From Clostridium sp. BJN0013 (GTDB lineage Bacteria; Bacillota; Clostridia; Clostridiales; Clostridiaceae), in the NCBI RefSeq assembly GCF_040939125.1, contig NZ_CP162495.1:2914001-2978000 (forward strand): DNA of 64,000 nt, read 5' to 3'. The notes beneath the pieces were generated by a model. That model ran no database searches. It was not told where the DNA came from and worked only from the letters and a program-made list of their open reading frames with translations. The translations under genes and the position numbers were made by a program. Below, in pieces: positions 37,048 through 44,809 of the stretch (within the stretch, counting starts at the first letter, position 1; each line of letters begins with the position of its first letter).

Positions 37048-38073
37048 TCATTTCCCAGCATATTGGGGATTAGGACTAAATTTATTCGTGTATATGTCTG
37101 ATGCCTTTATAGCTCCCTTTTTCAATATTCCAGTTTCTTCAGACATATCCACCCATTTTTGAATGTATTGCGGATCTATATAGTCATTTTCATCATACCA
37201 AAATGGCTCCACTTGAGAAATTTTCATATTAAACTTTTTTGCTATAATTTCATTTGCCTGCTGCTGATGAGTATTAATCCATTTATGAGTTTTTACAAGC
37301 ACTTTTACAAAACGCTTAACCGTATCTGGATGCTCTTTTATAAATTCATCACTGAATCCACGGGTAGAAGCTCCTCCTGCAGGTCCTTGCATTACTTCAT
37401 AGCTAGTAAATAGAGAGCTGACTCCTCCATCAATTTGTGCTTTTTTAATATATGGCGGATGAAGAGCGGCTATGTCAACTAAACTCTGGCTCAATGCCTG
37501 TTCCTGCTGACTAGATGGCATAATTACGAATTCTGCATTTGACTTTGGAATATTATATTTCTTAAAATATTCAAGAGCTATTATTTCAGCACAAGAATTT
37601 CTATTTGTTACTGCAATTTTAAATTTTCTATTTTTTAAATCCTCTGGAGATTTTATAGAACTTTTACTATTTACCATATAGTTCATATGAACAAATTTTT
37701 CATTATCAATCATTCCAGTAGCTACCACTTTAATCTTTGCTCCTGCCAACTGAGCAAGGGCTACATCAATTGGATGTCCATCGAATACATCATTACTTCC
37801 TGTTAACACTGCTTGAATTGCTGTACTACCTTTAAGTACTCCAGTATATTCTAGTTGTATTCCCTCTTCTTTAAAAAATCCAAGTTCATCCGCAATATCA
37901 AATTCATTAAATCCGGTCTGAGTTGCTATTTTTATAACATCAAGCTTTTTACCATCACTGGAAGTTATGGTATTTGAATTTGTCTCACTGCTTTTTGATG
38001 AACATCCTACTACACTAAAAATTATAGCTAATGATAAACTTATCATTGTAACTTTCTTTAATAATCTATTCAT
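37048..38073 (-). CDS. NrtA/SsuA/TauA-type ABC substrate-binding lipoprotein
   Basis: About 341 residues. Lipobox VVGCS near residue 25, so extracytoplasmic and lipid-anchored. The fold family binds nitrate, sulfonates, taurine, pyrimidine precursors and similar oxo- or sulfo-compounds; landmarks FNEFDIADELGFFKEEGIQL and GSTAIQAVLTG. It ends an operon that begins with two nitrogenase-like genes, so it likely delivers the substrate (or cofactor anion) of that enzyme. Start 38073 with GAGGTG 7 nt upstream. Confidence 0.85.
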   Translation of the reverse strand: MNRLLKKVTMISLSLAIIFSVVGCSSKSSETNSNTITSSDGKKLDVIKIATQTGFNEFDIADELGFFKEEGIQLEYTGVLKGSTAIQAVLTGSNDVFDGHPIDVALAQLAGAKIKVVATGMIDNEKFVHMNYMVNSKSSIKSPEDLKNRKFKIAVTNRNSCAEIIALEYFKKYNIPKSNAEFVIMPSSQQEQALSQSLVDIAALHPPYIKKAQIDGGVSSLFTSYEVMQGPAGGASTRGFSDEFIKEHPDTVKRFVKVLVKTHKWINTHQQQANEIIAKKFNMKISQVEPFWYDENDYIDPQYIQKWVDMSEETGILKKGAIKASDIYTNKFSPNPQYAGK

Positions 38074-38131
38074 ACTTCTACACCTCATTTTTAAAAATTT
38101 AAATATATATTGTTCAAATCACCAACAAATA

Positions 38132-38147
38132 TAAGAATCACTTGATA
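38132..38147 (-). repeat. Possible terminal scrap of the dispersed repeat, copy I
   Basis: Only the first 16 nt or so (sense ATCAAGTGATTCTTAT) match. It lies in the 165-bp gap between the ATPase and binding-protein genes. Too short to be certain. Confidence 0.3.
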
Positions 38148-38252
38148 ATATTTTAAATTCTATTTATACTTACAATCTTACGTTTAAAATTTCATTAATT
38201 TATTGCACTCTGAGGTATATTGTATAAATCTTTATTGGAGTCCTTTCCATCA

Positions 38253-39092
38253 TCAGCTCTCTCCATTATTCTGACTATCCTTAAGTAATTCCCATATTCT
38301 ATGTTTTAGTGTAGTAAATTCATCAGATGATTTTATGCTTCCACTTTCCCTTGGTCTTGGTATATCAATATCAATTATTTCCTTAACAGTTCCAGGATTT
38401 TTTGTCATAACAACTACTCTGTCTGACAAAAATACAGCTTCCTCTATACTGTGAGTAACAAATAATATAGTTTTATGTGTCTTTTCCCATATATGGAGCA
38501 GCTGTATATGAAGATCCTCTTTTGTTTGCTCATCTATTGCTGCAAAAGGCTCATCCATTAGCAGCACTTCCGGATCATAAGCTAATGCTCTAGCAATAGC
38601 TACCCTTTGTTTCATACCTCCTGATAATTCATAGGGATATCTGTTTTCGAAGCCCTTTAACCCTACCAACTCCAGATATTTTTTACTGATTTTCTTTCTT
38701 TTACGTTTATTGATTCTCTTAATTTCAAGTCCAAATTCTACATTTTTTTCTATACTCCTCCATGGGAAAAGTGCATATCCCTGCATGACTATACCTCTAT
38801 CTAGTGCAGGTCCATGTATTTCCTTATTGTCAATGAATATTTTTCCTGTGTTTCCTTTTATAAGACCTGCTATAATATCCAAAAATGTTGATTTTCCACA
38901 CCCACTAGGTCCAACTATAGATACAAATTCACCATTTTTTATTTTAATATTCATTCCATTTATAGCAAGTAAATCTTCTTTATTTTCTTTTTTTCCATTT
39001 TTGACACCATATTTATATCCAACATCCTCGGATACTATTTTATAATTTAATATATTATTGTTATTTTTTTTATCTATGCCTTCAACAACCAT
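38253..39092 (-). CDS. SsuB/TauB/NrtD-type ABC transporter ATPase
   Basis: 279 residues. Walker [10 protein letters not shown], signature [15 protein letters not shown], Walker [17 protein letters not shown]-loop [14 protein letters not shown]: typical of the nitrate/sulfonate/taurine importer ATPases. The first 35 residues are a charged extension. AGGAGG before the ATG; 26 nt after the permease gene. Confidence 0.92.
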   Translation of the reverse strand: MVVEGIDKKNNNNILNYKIVSEDVGYKYGVKNGKKENKEDLLAINGMNIKIKNGEFVSIVGPSGCGKSTFLDIIAGLIKGNTGKIFIDNKEIHGPALDRGIVMQGYALFPWRSIEKNVEFGLEIKRINKRKRKKISKKYLELVGLKGFENRYPYELSGGMKQRVAIARALAYDPEVLLMDEPFAAIDEQTKEDLHIQLLHIWEKTHKTILFVTHSIEEAVFLSDRVVVMTKNPGTVKEIIDIDIPRPRESGSIKSSDEFTTLKHRIWELLKDSQNNGES

Positions 39093-39118
39093 GAATAATT
39101 CCTCCTTCTATTTTGTAT

Positions 39119-39970
39119 TTATACATTAGGTTCCTGTTTCCATTTCATAATATTTTTCTGCAGTAAAACAAGTAAATAATTCAACCCGAAGCCTATCAAT
39201 GCTATAGTTACAATTGAAGCATACATGTCGGCAACTTTGTAAGTTTCCTGAGATTGAAATATAAGAAAACCAAGTCCCGCATTAGCTCCTATCATTTCTG
39301 CTGCAACTAAAACAATTATAGCTGTAGTAGCACTTAATCTAATACCTGTAAAAATTGATGGAAATGCTCCAGGGAAAATCACCTTGTAAAAAAGAGTTAA
39401 TGGTGATGCTCCCATGGATTTTGCAGATTTGATTAAAATAGGATCTACATTTTTGACCCCTTCAATAGTACTTATAAGTATAGGCCACTGAACTCCCCAA
39501 AATATAATAGCTATTTTAGATGTTTCTCCAATACCAAATACAAGTATAAACACAGGAAATAGTGCCAGTGCTGAAGTTTGTCTGAAAATTTGCAGAAGAG
39601 GATCTATAAATCTCTCAAATTTTTTAAACCATCCGATAACAAGTCCTAGTGGAATAGCAACCAAAAGTGCCAATGCAAAACCTGCTGCTGATCTTTTAAG
39701 ACTTACAAATACATTTTCAAAAAGGGAACCACTAATTATTAATTGCCACAATGCTGCAAATACTTTGGAAAATGGCGGAAGAAAAACTGGATTAGCAATA
39801 CCGATCCTAGGTGCTGCTTCCCACAGTATTAAAAATATAATAATAGAAAATAAACTATATCCTACTCTACCAATTGTTCCAACAATTCTATCAATTATTT
39901 CTAATCCATACCTATTATCTTTTGATATATCTATTTCTCTTCTACTTTTGGTAGCATTCAATTTTATCAC
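39119..39970 (-). CDS. SsuC/TauC/NrtB-type ABC transporter permease
   Basis: 283 residues, about six membrane segments, with the EAA loop IKSAKSMGASPLTLFYKVIF followed by GAFPSIFTGIRLS, diagnostic of the nitrate/sulfonate/taurine class. Begins 18 nt after the stop of the NifK-like gene, so the importer and the nitrogenase-like enzyme form one transcription unit. Confidence 0.92.
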   Translation of the reverse strand: MIKLNATKSRREIDISKDNRYGLEIIDRIVGTIGRVGYSLFSIIIFLILWEAAPRIGIANPVFLPPFSKVFAALWQLIISGSLFENVFVSLKRSAAGFALALLVAIPLGLVIGWFKKFERFIDPLLQIFRQTSALALFPVFILVFGIGETSKIAIIFWGVQWPILISTIEGVKNVDPILIKSAKSMGASPLTLFYKVIFPGAFPSIFTGIRLSATTAIIVLVAAEMIGANAGLGFLIFQSQETYKVADMYASIVTIALIGFGLNYLLVLLQKNIMKWKQEPNV

Positions 39971-39988
39971 TCTCCATTTAGATTATAT

Positions 39989-41305
39989 CTATTGAAAATC
40001 TTGAAGTATAACAGAATAAATATCTTCTATCAACCTCATTGCCCCTTCATATCCTAGATAAGAACGGCTAAGAATCATCCTGTCACTTATAGGTGTAGAT
40101 GTTGAAAGCTGATATCCCTTTATTTCTTTTGAAATAGCCCTATCCCAACCACTTCCAAGTATTAATGGTTTAGTTCTAAAATTGCTATTTCTCAAATATT
40201 CATTTACTTTTCCTCCATCATCTGTAAATTCGATCTCTGGAACAATATCATTATAGAAACCTTTAAAATGTTGTTTTACTTGTTTTTCATATTCTTTGGG
40301 AACTCCTTCTGTTATAAACTGCTTTTTGGGCAGCAGCCCTAAATCATTTATTAAAAACTTAGATAAAGCTAAACAATAAGCACTGTCTGATATGGTTACG
40401 AAATGCTTTGGAAGTAATCTAGTTTCGAGGAGAACATCGGCAGCTCTTTCTAAATAATAAAAATATCTATCCTCCTGTCTTTCTATCTCACTTTCAACAA
40501 CATTAGCATCTATTCCTAAAAAATTTCCTACTGTTCTTAAAAACTTTCCCGTTTCCTTTGGTCCTATGGGGAGAATAGGATATTGAAAGTATTCCGTTCC
40601 AAACTTTTCTTTTAAATGTATTACATTCTCAAGCCCTAGCCAGGGTGATATAATCAGGTTATATTGTGCCTTGGGTATATTATTTAATGTATTTATTCCC
40701 TTTCCATGTCCAAAAATAATATTAGCTTTTACTCCTATTGAATTTAAAAGTTTCTCAATAACCTCAAAGTTTCCTGCCCAGAATGTATCTTGATATGGTA
40801 CAGTAGCCCACACATTAACTAATCCTTCTTCAATTTCATCCGATGGTTCTAAATATTGATCAATTATTGCATCTATTATAAGTTGGTGACCTAAAAAATT
40901 GCTGCCCTTAAATCCTCCGGTCTCGGCATATACTATAGGCTTGCCCTCTTCTCTAAATTCATCTACTATCTCTCCTACATAATCTCCTACAATATCTGAA
41001 GTACATCCAGTTAATACAACATATAAGTCTGCATCCAATACCTTAAAGGAATTTGAAATAACCTCATGCAATTTATCCGTTCCTCCAAATATCACTTCTT
41101 TTTCTCCTACATTAGTACATGGTATTGAATGACCCCCTATATAGCCGGTGCCCTGGCATCCATTCTGAAGCCCTAAAGTGGACCAGATTTTTGCTGCACA
41201 CCCAGGTCCAGCATGTATTATGGGTACTGCCCTTTCTATAGCAAGTACGGATTCATATCCTCCAAGTGCACAGACATGTCTTAATTCTTCAACCACTCCA
41301 CTCAT
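39989..41305 (-). CDS. Nitrogenase-like component 1, beta-type subunit (NifK/MarK-like)
   Basis: 438 residues, shorter than NifK (about 520) because the N-terminal extension is absent. The three cysteines that in NifK bind the P-cluster align: Cys12 (RHVCALGG), Cys36 (HAGPGCAAKIW) and Cys101 (LTGCTSDIVGDY). The rest follows the oxidoreductase/nitrogenase component 1 fold. Its ATG overlaps the stop of the alpha-type gene (TAATG). Could be NifN-, AnfK- or MarK-like by sequence; the context (SAM riboswitch, sulfonate-type importer) favours an organosulfur reductase, which is inference. Confidence 0.85.
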   Translation of the reverse strand: MSGVVEELRHVCALGGYESVLAIERAVPIIHAGPGCAAKIWSTLGLQNGCQGTGYIGGHSIPCTNVGEKEVIFGGTDKLHEVISNSFKVLDADLYVVLTGCTSDIVGDYVGEIVDEFREEGKPIVYAETGGFKGSNFLGHQLIIDAIIDQYLEPSDEIEEGLVNVWATVPYQDTFWAGNFEVIEKLLNSIGVKANIIFGHGKGINTLNNIPKAQYNLIISPWLGLENVIHLKEKFGTEYFQYPILPIGPKETGKFLRTVGNFLGIDANVVESEIERQEDRYFYYLERAADVLLETRLLPKHFVTISDSAYCLALSKFLINDLGLLPKKQFITEGVPKEYEKQVKQHFKGFYNDIVPEIEFTDDGGKVNEYLRNSNFRTKPLILGSGWDRAISKEIKGYQLSTSTPISDRMILSRSYLGYEGAMRLIEDIYSVILQDFQ

Positions 41306-42774
41306 TATTTCACCTCATTTTCAAGAAATTTAAATGTATCCTGCTTAAACCACCAGGAAGTATATGGAAGCCTTATCCTTTTGGATAAGCTCTCTGCTAA
41401 GCTGTTATTTTCCAAGGTATCTATTATGCTGTGACCAAAATCTATAATTCCCCTATATCCAAAGGCACTGTATTCATCTGATATCATTATAGATGGGATT
41501 CCCATCTTAGTTGGCCATATTGTAGTACCTGGGTGCCTGGCTATATAAAGATCCGGTTTCAATTTGTTCAACAAATTTAATATTTCGAAATTTTGAACAT
41601 CACATATGCTTATTGGGATATCTTCATCTCTCTTGGATAGTGCAATGGATGATTCCGGTATGCCTCCATGATCGTAATGCTGATCGAAATGCCAGGAAAT
41701 TCCCCATATTACCTCAATACCTAATTCACCTAATACTCTTATATAATTGTGAGAAAAACTTGGTCCCATCCCTACTATTGCTCTTTTTCCTTTCAACTTT
41801 TCTCTGATTTTTTCAAGTTCTGGTGCTATTATCTTCTTTTCATTATCTATATAATCTTTTACTTCTTTCTCTTTGCCTACAGCTTTTCCAAGTCCTCTGA
41901 GCCAATTATCCATACCTGCAATACCGTGGGGCTGAATAGACTTTACATAAGGAACACCATATTGCTGTTCTAATCCATTTCCCAAATATCCCCCTAAAGT
42001 ACCACATATGCTAATAGTAGCTGCAGCCTCCGACATTCTAGATATCTGCTCTATAGTAGCAAAAGGTACTACAAATTGAGGAATAAGCCCAAGTTTTGAT
42101 AGTATTTCAGTTATATAATCTCTAGCACTTCCATTAAAATTTATCATATTTACAAGTTTTGGACGTTTCTTTCTAGGTGGTTTCACTATACGTGTCAATA
42201 TGGCATGAAACGCTGCATCAAAACCTGAAGCCCATATTCTTGATCTAAATCCTTCGCAGAAAACAGGTACCACAGGAATCTTTATTTCTTTTTCCATTTC
42301 ATCTGTAATACTCTTAATATCGTCTCCAATAATTGCCGAAGCACAAGAAGTAGTAACAAATATAGCCTTAGGTTTAAACCTCTTATATGCTTCTTTTATA
42401 CCTTCCTTTAACTTATCTCTACCGCCAAATACAGTAGAATCCTCTGTCATATTAGTGTTTATCACATTTACATCTTTCTTTTCCCAATTTCTTATATTCT
42501 GTCCCCATTTGAAAGTAGTATTTTCCCCAATTACATCTGCAGAGCATCCAATGGCACCATGATTTACAATGGCAGCATCCAATACACGTGACAAATACCC
42601 CTGGGCACATCCAGAACTACAGTTACTAGCCTGACTAAAGCACCTTTCCTCATTTTTAAGACATCCACATTGCACTTTTTTAACAAGATCCTTAACTGTT
42701 CCACTATAACCAGTAATAGAATTAAGTCTGTTTTCCCTAGTTGCCGATTCTATTACCTTAATATTAATAGACAT
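41305..42774 (-). CDS. Nitrogenase-like component 1, alpha-type subunit (NifD/MarD-like)
   Basis: 489 residues. P-cluster-type cysteines are present: Cys56 (SSGCAQG), Cys77 (NHGAIGC) and Cys144 (TTSCASAIIGDD). The cofactor-binding cysteine of NifD (Cys275 in Azotobacter) aligns with Cys257 (ISICGTLGGYL, followed by LEQQYGVPYV). The second FeMo-co ligand, His442, does not: the matching stretch SAFGYRGIIDF has Arg441, with a His only 7 residues on. That makes a genuine N2-fixing NifD unlikely. Leads a five-gene operon; AAGGAGA precedes the ATG. Confidence 0.85.
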   Translation of the reverse strand: MSINIKVIESATRENRLNSITGYSGTVKDLVKKVQCGCLKNEERCFSQASNCSSGCAQGYLSRVLDAAIVNHGAIGCSADVIGENTTFKWGQNIRNWEKKDVNVINTNMTEDSTVFGGRDKLKEGIKEAYKRFKPKAIFVTTSCASAIIGDDIKSITDEMEKEIKIPVVPVFCEGFRSRIWASGFDAAFHAILTRIVKPPRKKRPKLVNMINFNGSARDYITEILSKLGLIPQFVVPFATIEQISRMSEAAATISICGTLGGYLGNGLEQQYGVPYVKSIQPHGIAGMDNWLRGLGKAVGKEKEVKDYIDNEKKIIAPELEKIREKLKGKRAIVGMGPSFSHNYIRVLGELGIEVIWGISWHFDQHYDHGGIPESSIALSKRDEDIPISICDVQNFEILNLLNKLKPDLYIARHPGTTIWPTKMGIPSIMISDEYSAFGYRGIIDFGHSIIDTLENNSLAESLSKRIRLPYTSWWFKQDTFKFLENEVK

Positions 42775-42827
42775 GAAAACATCTCCTTTATAAAAATTAA
42801 TTTTTACACCATTATGGAAATATATAC

Positions 42828-43036
42828 CGAAAGATACTAAATATTCAATAATATTTAGTATCCAGTATCTCTGGTAAACCCAGCCGAATTTTCTACTGCC
42901 CTAACTATTGTAGATAATATCTTTCTGTACTAAGTGTTTATTTCTTAATTCCTTAATATAGTTATAGTAAATAATAAAAAACCAGAGGCTATTAAATAAA
43001 ATTAAAATTTTATTTAAAGCCTCTGGTTTTCCAGTC
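42828..43036 (-). other. Leader between SAM riboswitch and nifD-like gene: hairpins and a coding scrap
   Basis: Three things are visible on the minus strand. A strong terminator-like hairpin, AACCAGAGGC paired with GCCTCTGGTT and followed by TTTTTATT (43032-42977). A 24-codon protein-like scrap reading ILSTIVRAVENSAGFTRDTG then Y-stop (about 42930-42858), family not recognised. A 12-bp hairpin ATACTAAATATT/AATATTTAGTAT (about 42859-42832). The scrap suggests that a gene once stood between riboswitch and nifD-like gene. Confidence 0.5.
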
Positions 43037-43043
43037 AACTAAA
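43004..43043 (-). repeat. Short direct repeat flanking the riboswitch, copy 1
   Basis: On the minus strand AGTTGACTGGAAAACCAG then AGGCTTTAAATAAAATTTT. Copy 2 lies at 43608-43647 with a single G/A difference in the first block. CTGG(A/G)AAACCAG is itself a small palindrome. The pair brackets the SAM riboswitch. Confidence 0.7.
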
Positions 43044-43076
43044 AGTTAAGTCATATGATAAGATTTTAAAAAATAA

Positions 43077-43250
43077 AGTCTCCCTCAAATAATGAGGAAG
43101 ACTACTGCTCTAAAATATAATTTTTAGCACGTTACCTTTCCTCATCTTTCAGAATTAAACCTGCAGGATTTAGCACCTTGCATGTAAACAAAACATACTG
43201 GTTGCTGAAACTTCATCGGGCCAGCCCCTCAGTTTCTCTTGATAAGAAAA
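43077..43250 (-). promoter_or_regulatory. SAM-I (S-box) riboswitch with transcription terminator
   Basis: On the minus strand: P1 5' strand TTTTCTTATC, AAGAG, then GAGGGGCTGGCCCGATGAAG, TTTCAGCAACC, GGTGCTAAATCCTGCAGG and the P1 3' strand GATGAGGAAA (43137-43146). These are the conserved SAM-I blocks. P1 can form 10 pairs. Downstream, AGTCTTCCTCA and TGAGGGAGACT form a terminator followed by TTATTTTTT (43103-43070). GATGAGGAA can instead pair with TTCCTCATT, giving the antiterminator. High SAM should therefore switch transcription off. It faces the nitrogenase-like operon, 300 bp away. Confidence 0.93.
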
Positions 43251-43421
43251 TAAATTATTGATATATAATAATTTGATTATATACCACAATAAAATCTCTG
43301 TCAACTTATTTTTACATAATTTTAAAAAATTTCTTAGTTATATATCTTTTATATTATTGATATAAATTTAGTAAAATATTAAAATACTTAGAATATGAGA
43401 ATTATATATAAAGCAGGATAT

Positions 43422-43600
43422 TCAAGTCCAGTAATTGGAACTGAAGCTATGTCTTTTAGCTCCATATATTTTTTTATCAACACCATCTTCTATCTCTAAT
43501 TGTTGTAATGTAACAGGTAATTTTAATTTATTTAATACCTCAATAAGTCCTAATATTTCTCCTTTGGCCTTTCCAGCAAAAATAGAAAAACCAAAAACTT
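43422..43600 (-). pseudogene. Remnant resembling a glycerol-dehydrogenase-type C-terminal segment
   Basis: The minus strand reads AGKAKGEILGLIEVLNKLKL then PVTLQQLEIEDGVDKKIYGA before running to a stop. The KxKLPVTLxxLxIED pattern recalls iron-type glycerol dehydrogenases, but no start and no remainder are present. Family assignment is weak. Confidence 0.3.
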
Positions 43601-43607
43601 TAAATAT

Positions 43608-43647
43608 AAATTTTATTTAAAGCCTCTGGTTTCCCAGTCAACTAAAG
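43608..43647 (-). repeat. Short direct repeat flanking the riboswitch, copy 2
   Basis: AGTTGACTGGGAAACCAG then AGGCTTTAAATAAAATTT on the minus strand, 604 bp upstream of copy 1. Downstream of it the sequence diverges into the dehydrogenase-like remnant. Confidence 0.7.
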
Positions 43648-43700
43648 TTGAATAATGTCAATAAAAAATCCCCTTTCAAAAGAAATTGTATATATAATTT

Positions 43701-44063
43701 CTAATTACATGGTTTATTAATTTTATCTATTCTGGAATAATATTTAATTAACTTTTTTAAAGCCTCATCTATAGATTGGGTTATATCAAAAGCTTCAATT
43801 CCATTTCTATTCAAAAATATAGCAGCTTCTCTACCTATTTGGCTAACCAGAACTATCCTACACCCTGAAAGATGTTTAACAATAGACAAAATTTTATCAT
43901 AGTGACTTTCTTTTCCACAGCTAAGGATGTCATCTATTTTTCTCAACTCTACAAATTCATAATCCCCGTTTTCCACTTTATATATATAAAATTGGCTTGC
44001 TTTTCTAAAATGTTCATTTACAAATTTGCCATCACTACTTGCAACTGCAACTTTATAATTCAT
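43701..44063 (-). CDS. NifX/NifB-C-type dinitrogenase iron-molybdenum cofactor domain protein
   Basis: About 120 residues of the PF02579-type fold: VAVASSDGKFVNEHFRKASQ, quoted as one 20-residue block, and CRIVLVSQIGREAAIFLNRNG, with the DGKxVxxHF motif that binds Fe-Mo cofactor precursors in NifX, NifY and the tail of NifB. ATG 44063 has GGAGGG 5 nt upstream. It directly follows the decayed NifK-like remnant, so it was probably part of a nitrogenase-like gene set and may still serve the adjacent one. Confidence 0.85.
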   Translation of the reverse strand: MNYKVAVASSDGKFVNEHFRKASQFYIYKVENGDYEFVELRKIDDILSCGKESHYDKILSIVKHLSGCRIVLVSQIGREAAIFLNRNGIEAFDITQSIDEALKKLIKYYSRIDKINKPCN

Positions 44064-44080
44064 ATATACCCTCCTATAAA

Positions 44081-44326
44081 TCAATTAAATCTTGTAAGAA
44101 CTACAGAATATATATCTTCTAAGAGTTTAAGTCCACCTGAATATCCTACATAAGGACCATTTATTATAAGACTTTCAAATACAGGCCATGAAATAGTAAT
44201 ATAATGCGCATTTATTTCCTCTGGTATTTTATCTATATTCTCAATTCCTCTTCCATATCCGAATATAGTATTGGCAATTAATCCAAGTTCTGAAACAAGT
44301 TTTTCTAATTGTCTCAAATTACCCAA
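44081..44326 (-). pseudogene. Internally deleted NifK-like gene remnant
   Basis: The 81-codon frame joins a mid-protein segment (LRQLEKLVSELGLIANTIFG, YGRGIENIDKIPEE) directly to a C-terminal segment (GPYVGYSGGLKLLEDIYSVV). Both parts align with the intact NifK-like protein of this window (IIFGHGKGINTLNNIPK and YLGYEGAMRLIEDIYSVI), but about 170 residues between them and the whole N-terminus are gone. It is a separate paralogue, not a duplicate of identical sequence. It stops 18 nt before the NifX-like start. Confidence 0.8.
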
Positions 44327-44380
44327 CCAAAGAAGTATGAGATATCTCTCAAATACCAGATAAAAGCCTTTATAATAAAA

Positions 44381-44464
44381 AGCCCTGGAATCTACCAGGG
44401 CTCAGACTGTAGACAAATGGCACATTTTGAAAAATAAAAATATGCCATTTGTCTACAGTCTGAG
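44381..44464 (-). repeat. Double hairpin with 22-bp perfect stem
   Basis: CTCAGACTGTAGACAAATGG (44401-44420) continues as CA and is exactly complementary to 44443-44464. Directly beside it AGCCCTGG/CCAGGGCT forms a second hairpin followed on the minus strand by TTTTTATT, a terminator. Sits immediately upstream of the broken NifK-like remnant and could mark the deletion junction. Confidence 0.65.
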
Positions 44465-44556
44465 CTGGATAAAAGAATTATTCAGCTTCTACTCCATTGA
44501 TGGGATATTCTGGTTACGTTTTAATTATCCCTAATGCACAATTTTAGTTTAACTCA

Positions 44557-44710
44557 TTATTTCTTCCAATATGCTTTTGCTTCTTCCTCAAGTAATTTTA
44601 ATCTTGTATAGTAATCAGGAAACTCACTGAGGTGGGTCAGTGCAATTTTTCCAGTGGTAATAGGTTCATCTGCAGTAACTAATGGGCATGTACATAAAAA
44701 TACATAAGTT
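44557..44710 (-). pseudogene. C-terminal fragment of an unrecognised small protein
   Basis: Open frame without a start: CTCPLVTADEPITTGKIALT then HLSEFPDYYTRLKLLEEEAK and AYWKK-stop. Composition is clearly protein-like (DUF5661-like pattern HLxExPDYYxRL, from memory). The 5' part is missing; the rest of 44465-44809 shows nothing else. Confidence 0.45.
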
Positions 44711-44809
44711 TATACACGTATTCTGATTTCTATTTTTTTCATGATTTTGACTGTTTTAGATTGGTTTCAATAATATAAGCTCTTTTTACTTAGTAATTTT
44801 TATACTATT

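Noticed and set aside
39989-42774. Calling the pair a true nitrogenase (nifDK)
   Set aside because: No nifH, nifB, nifE or nifN accompanies it, the FeMo-co histidine is not conserved, and the setting is a SAM riboswitch and sulfonate-type importer.
39989-42774. Calling the pair nifEN or a chlorophyllide/F430-type reductase
   Set aside because: NifEN would be expected beside nif genes, and no tetrapyrrole gene is near; the importer in the same operon argues for a small imported substrate.
43435-43620. 61-codon plus-strand frame
   Set aside because: The minus strand here carries the dehydrogenase-like remnant; the plus frame has no ribosome site.
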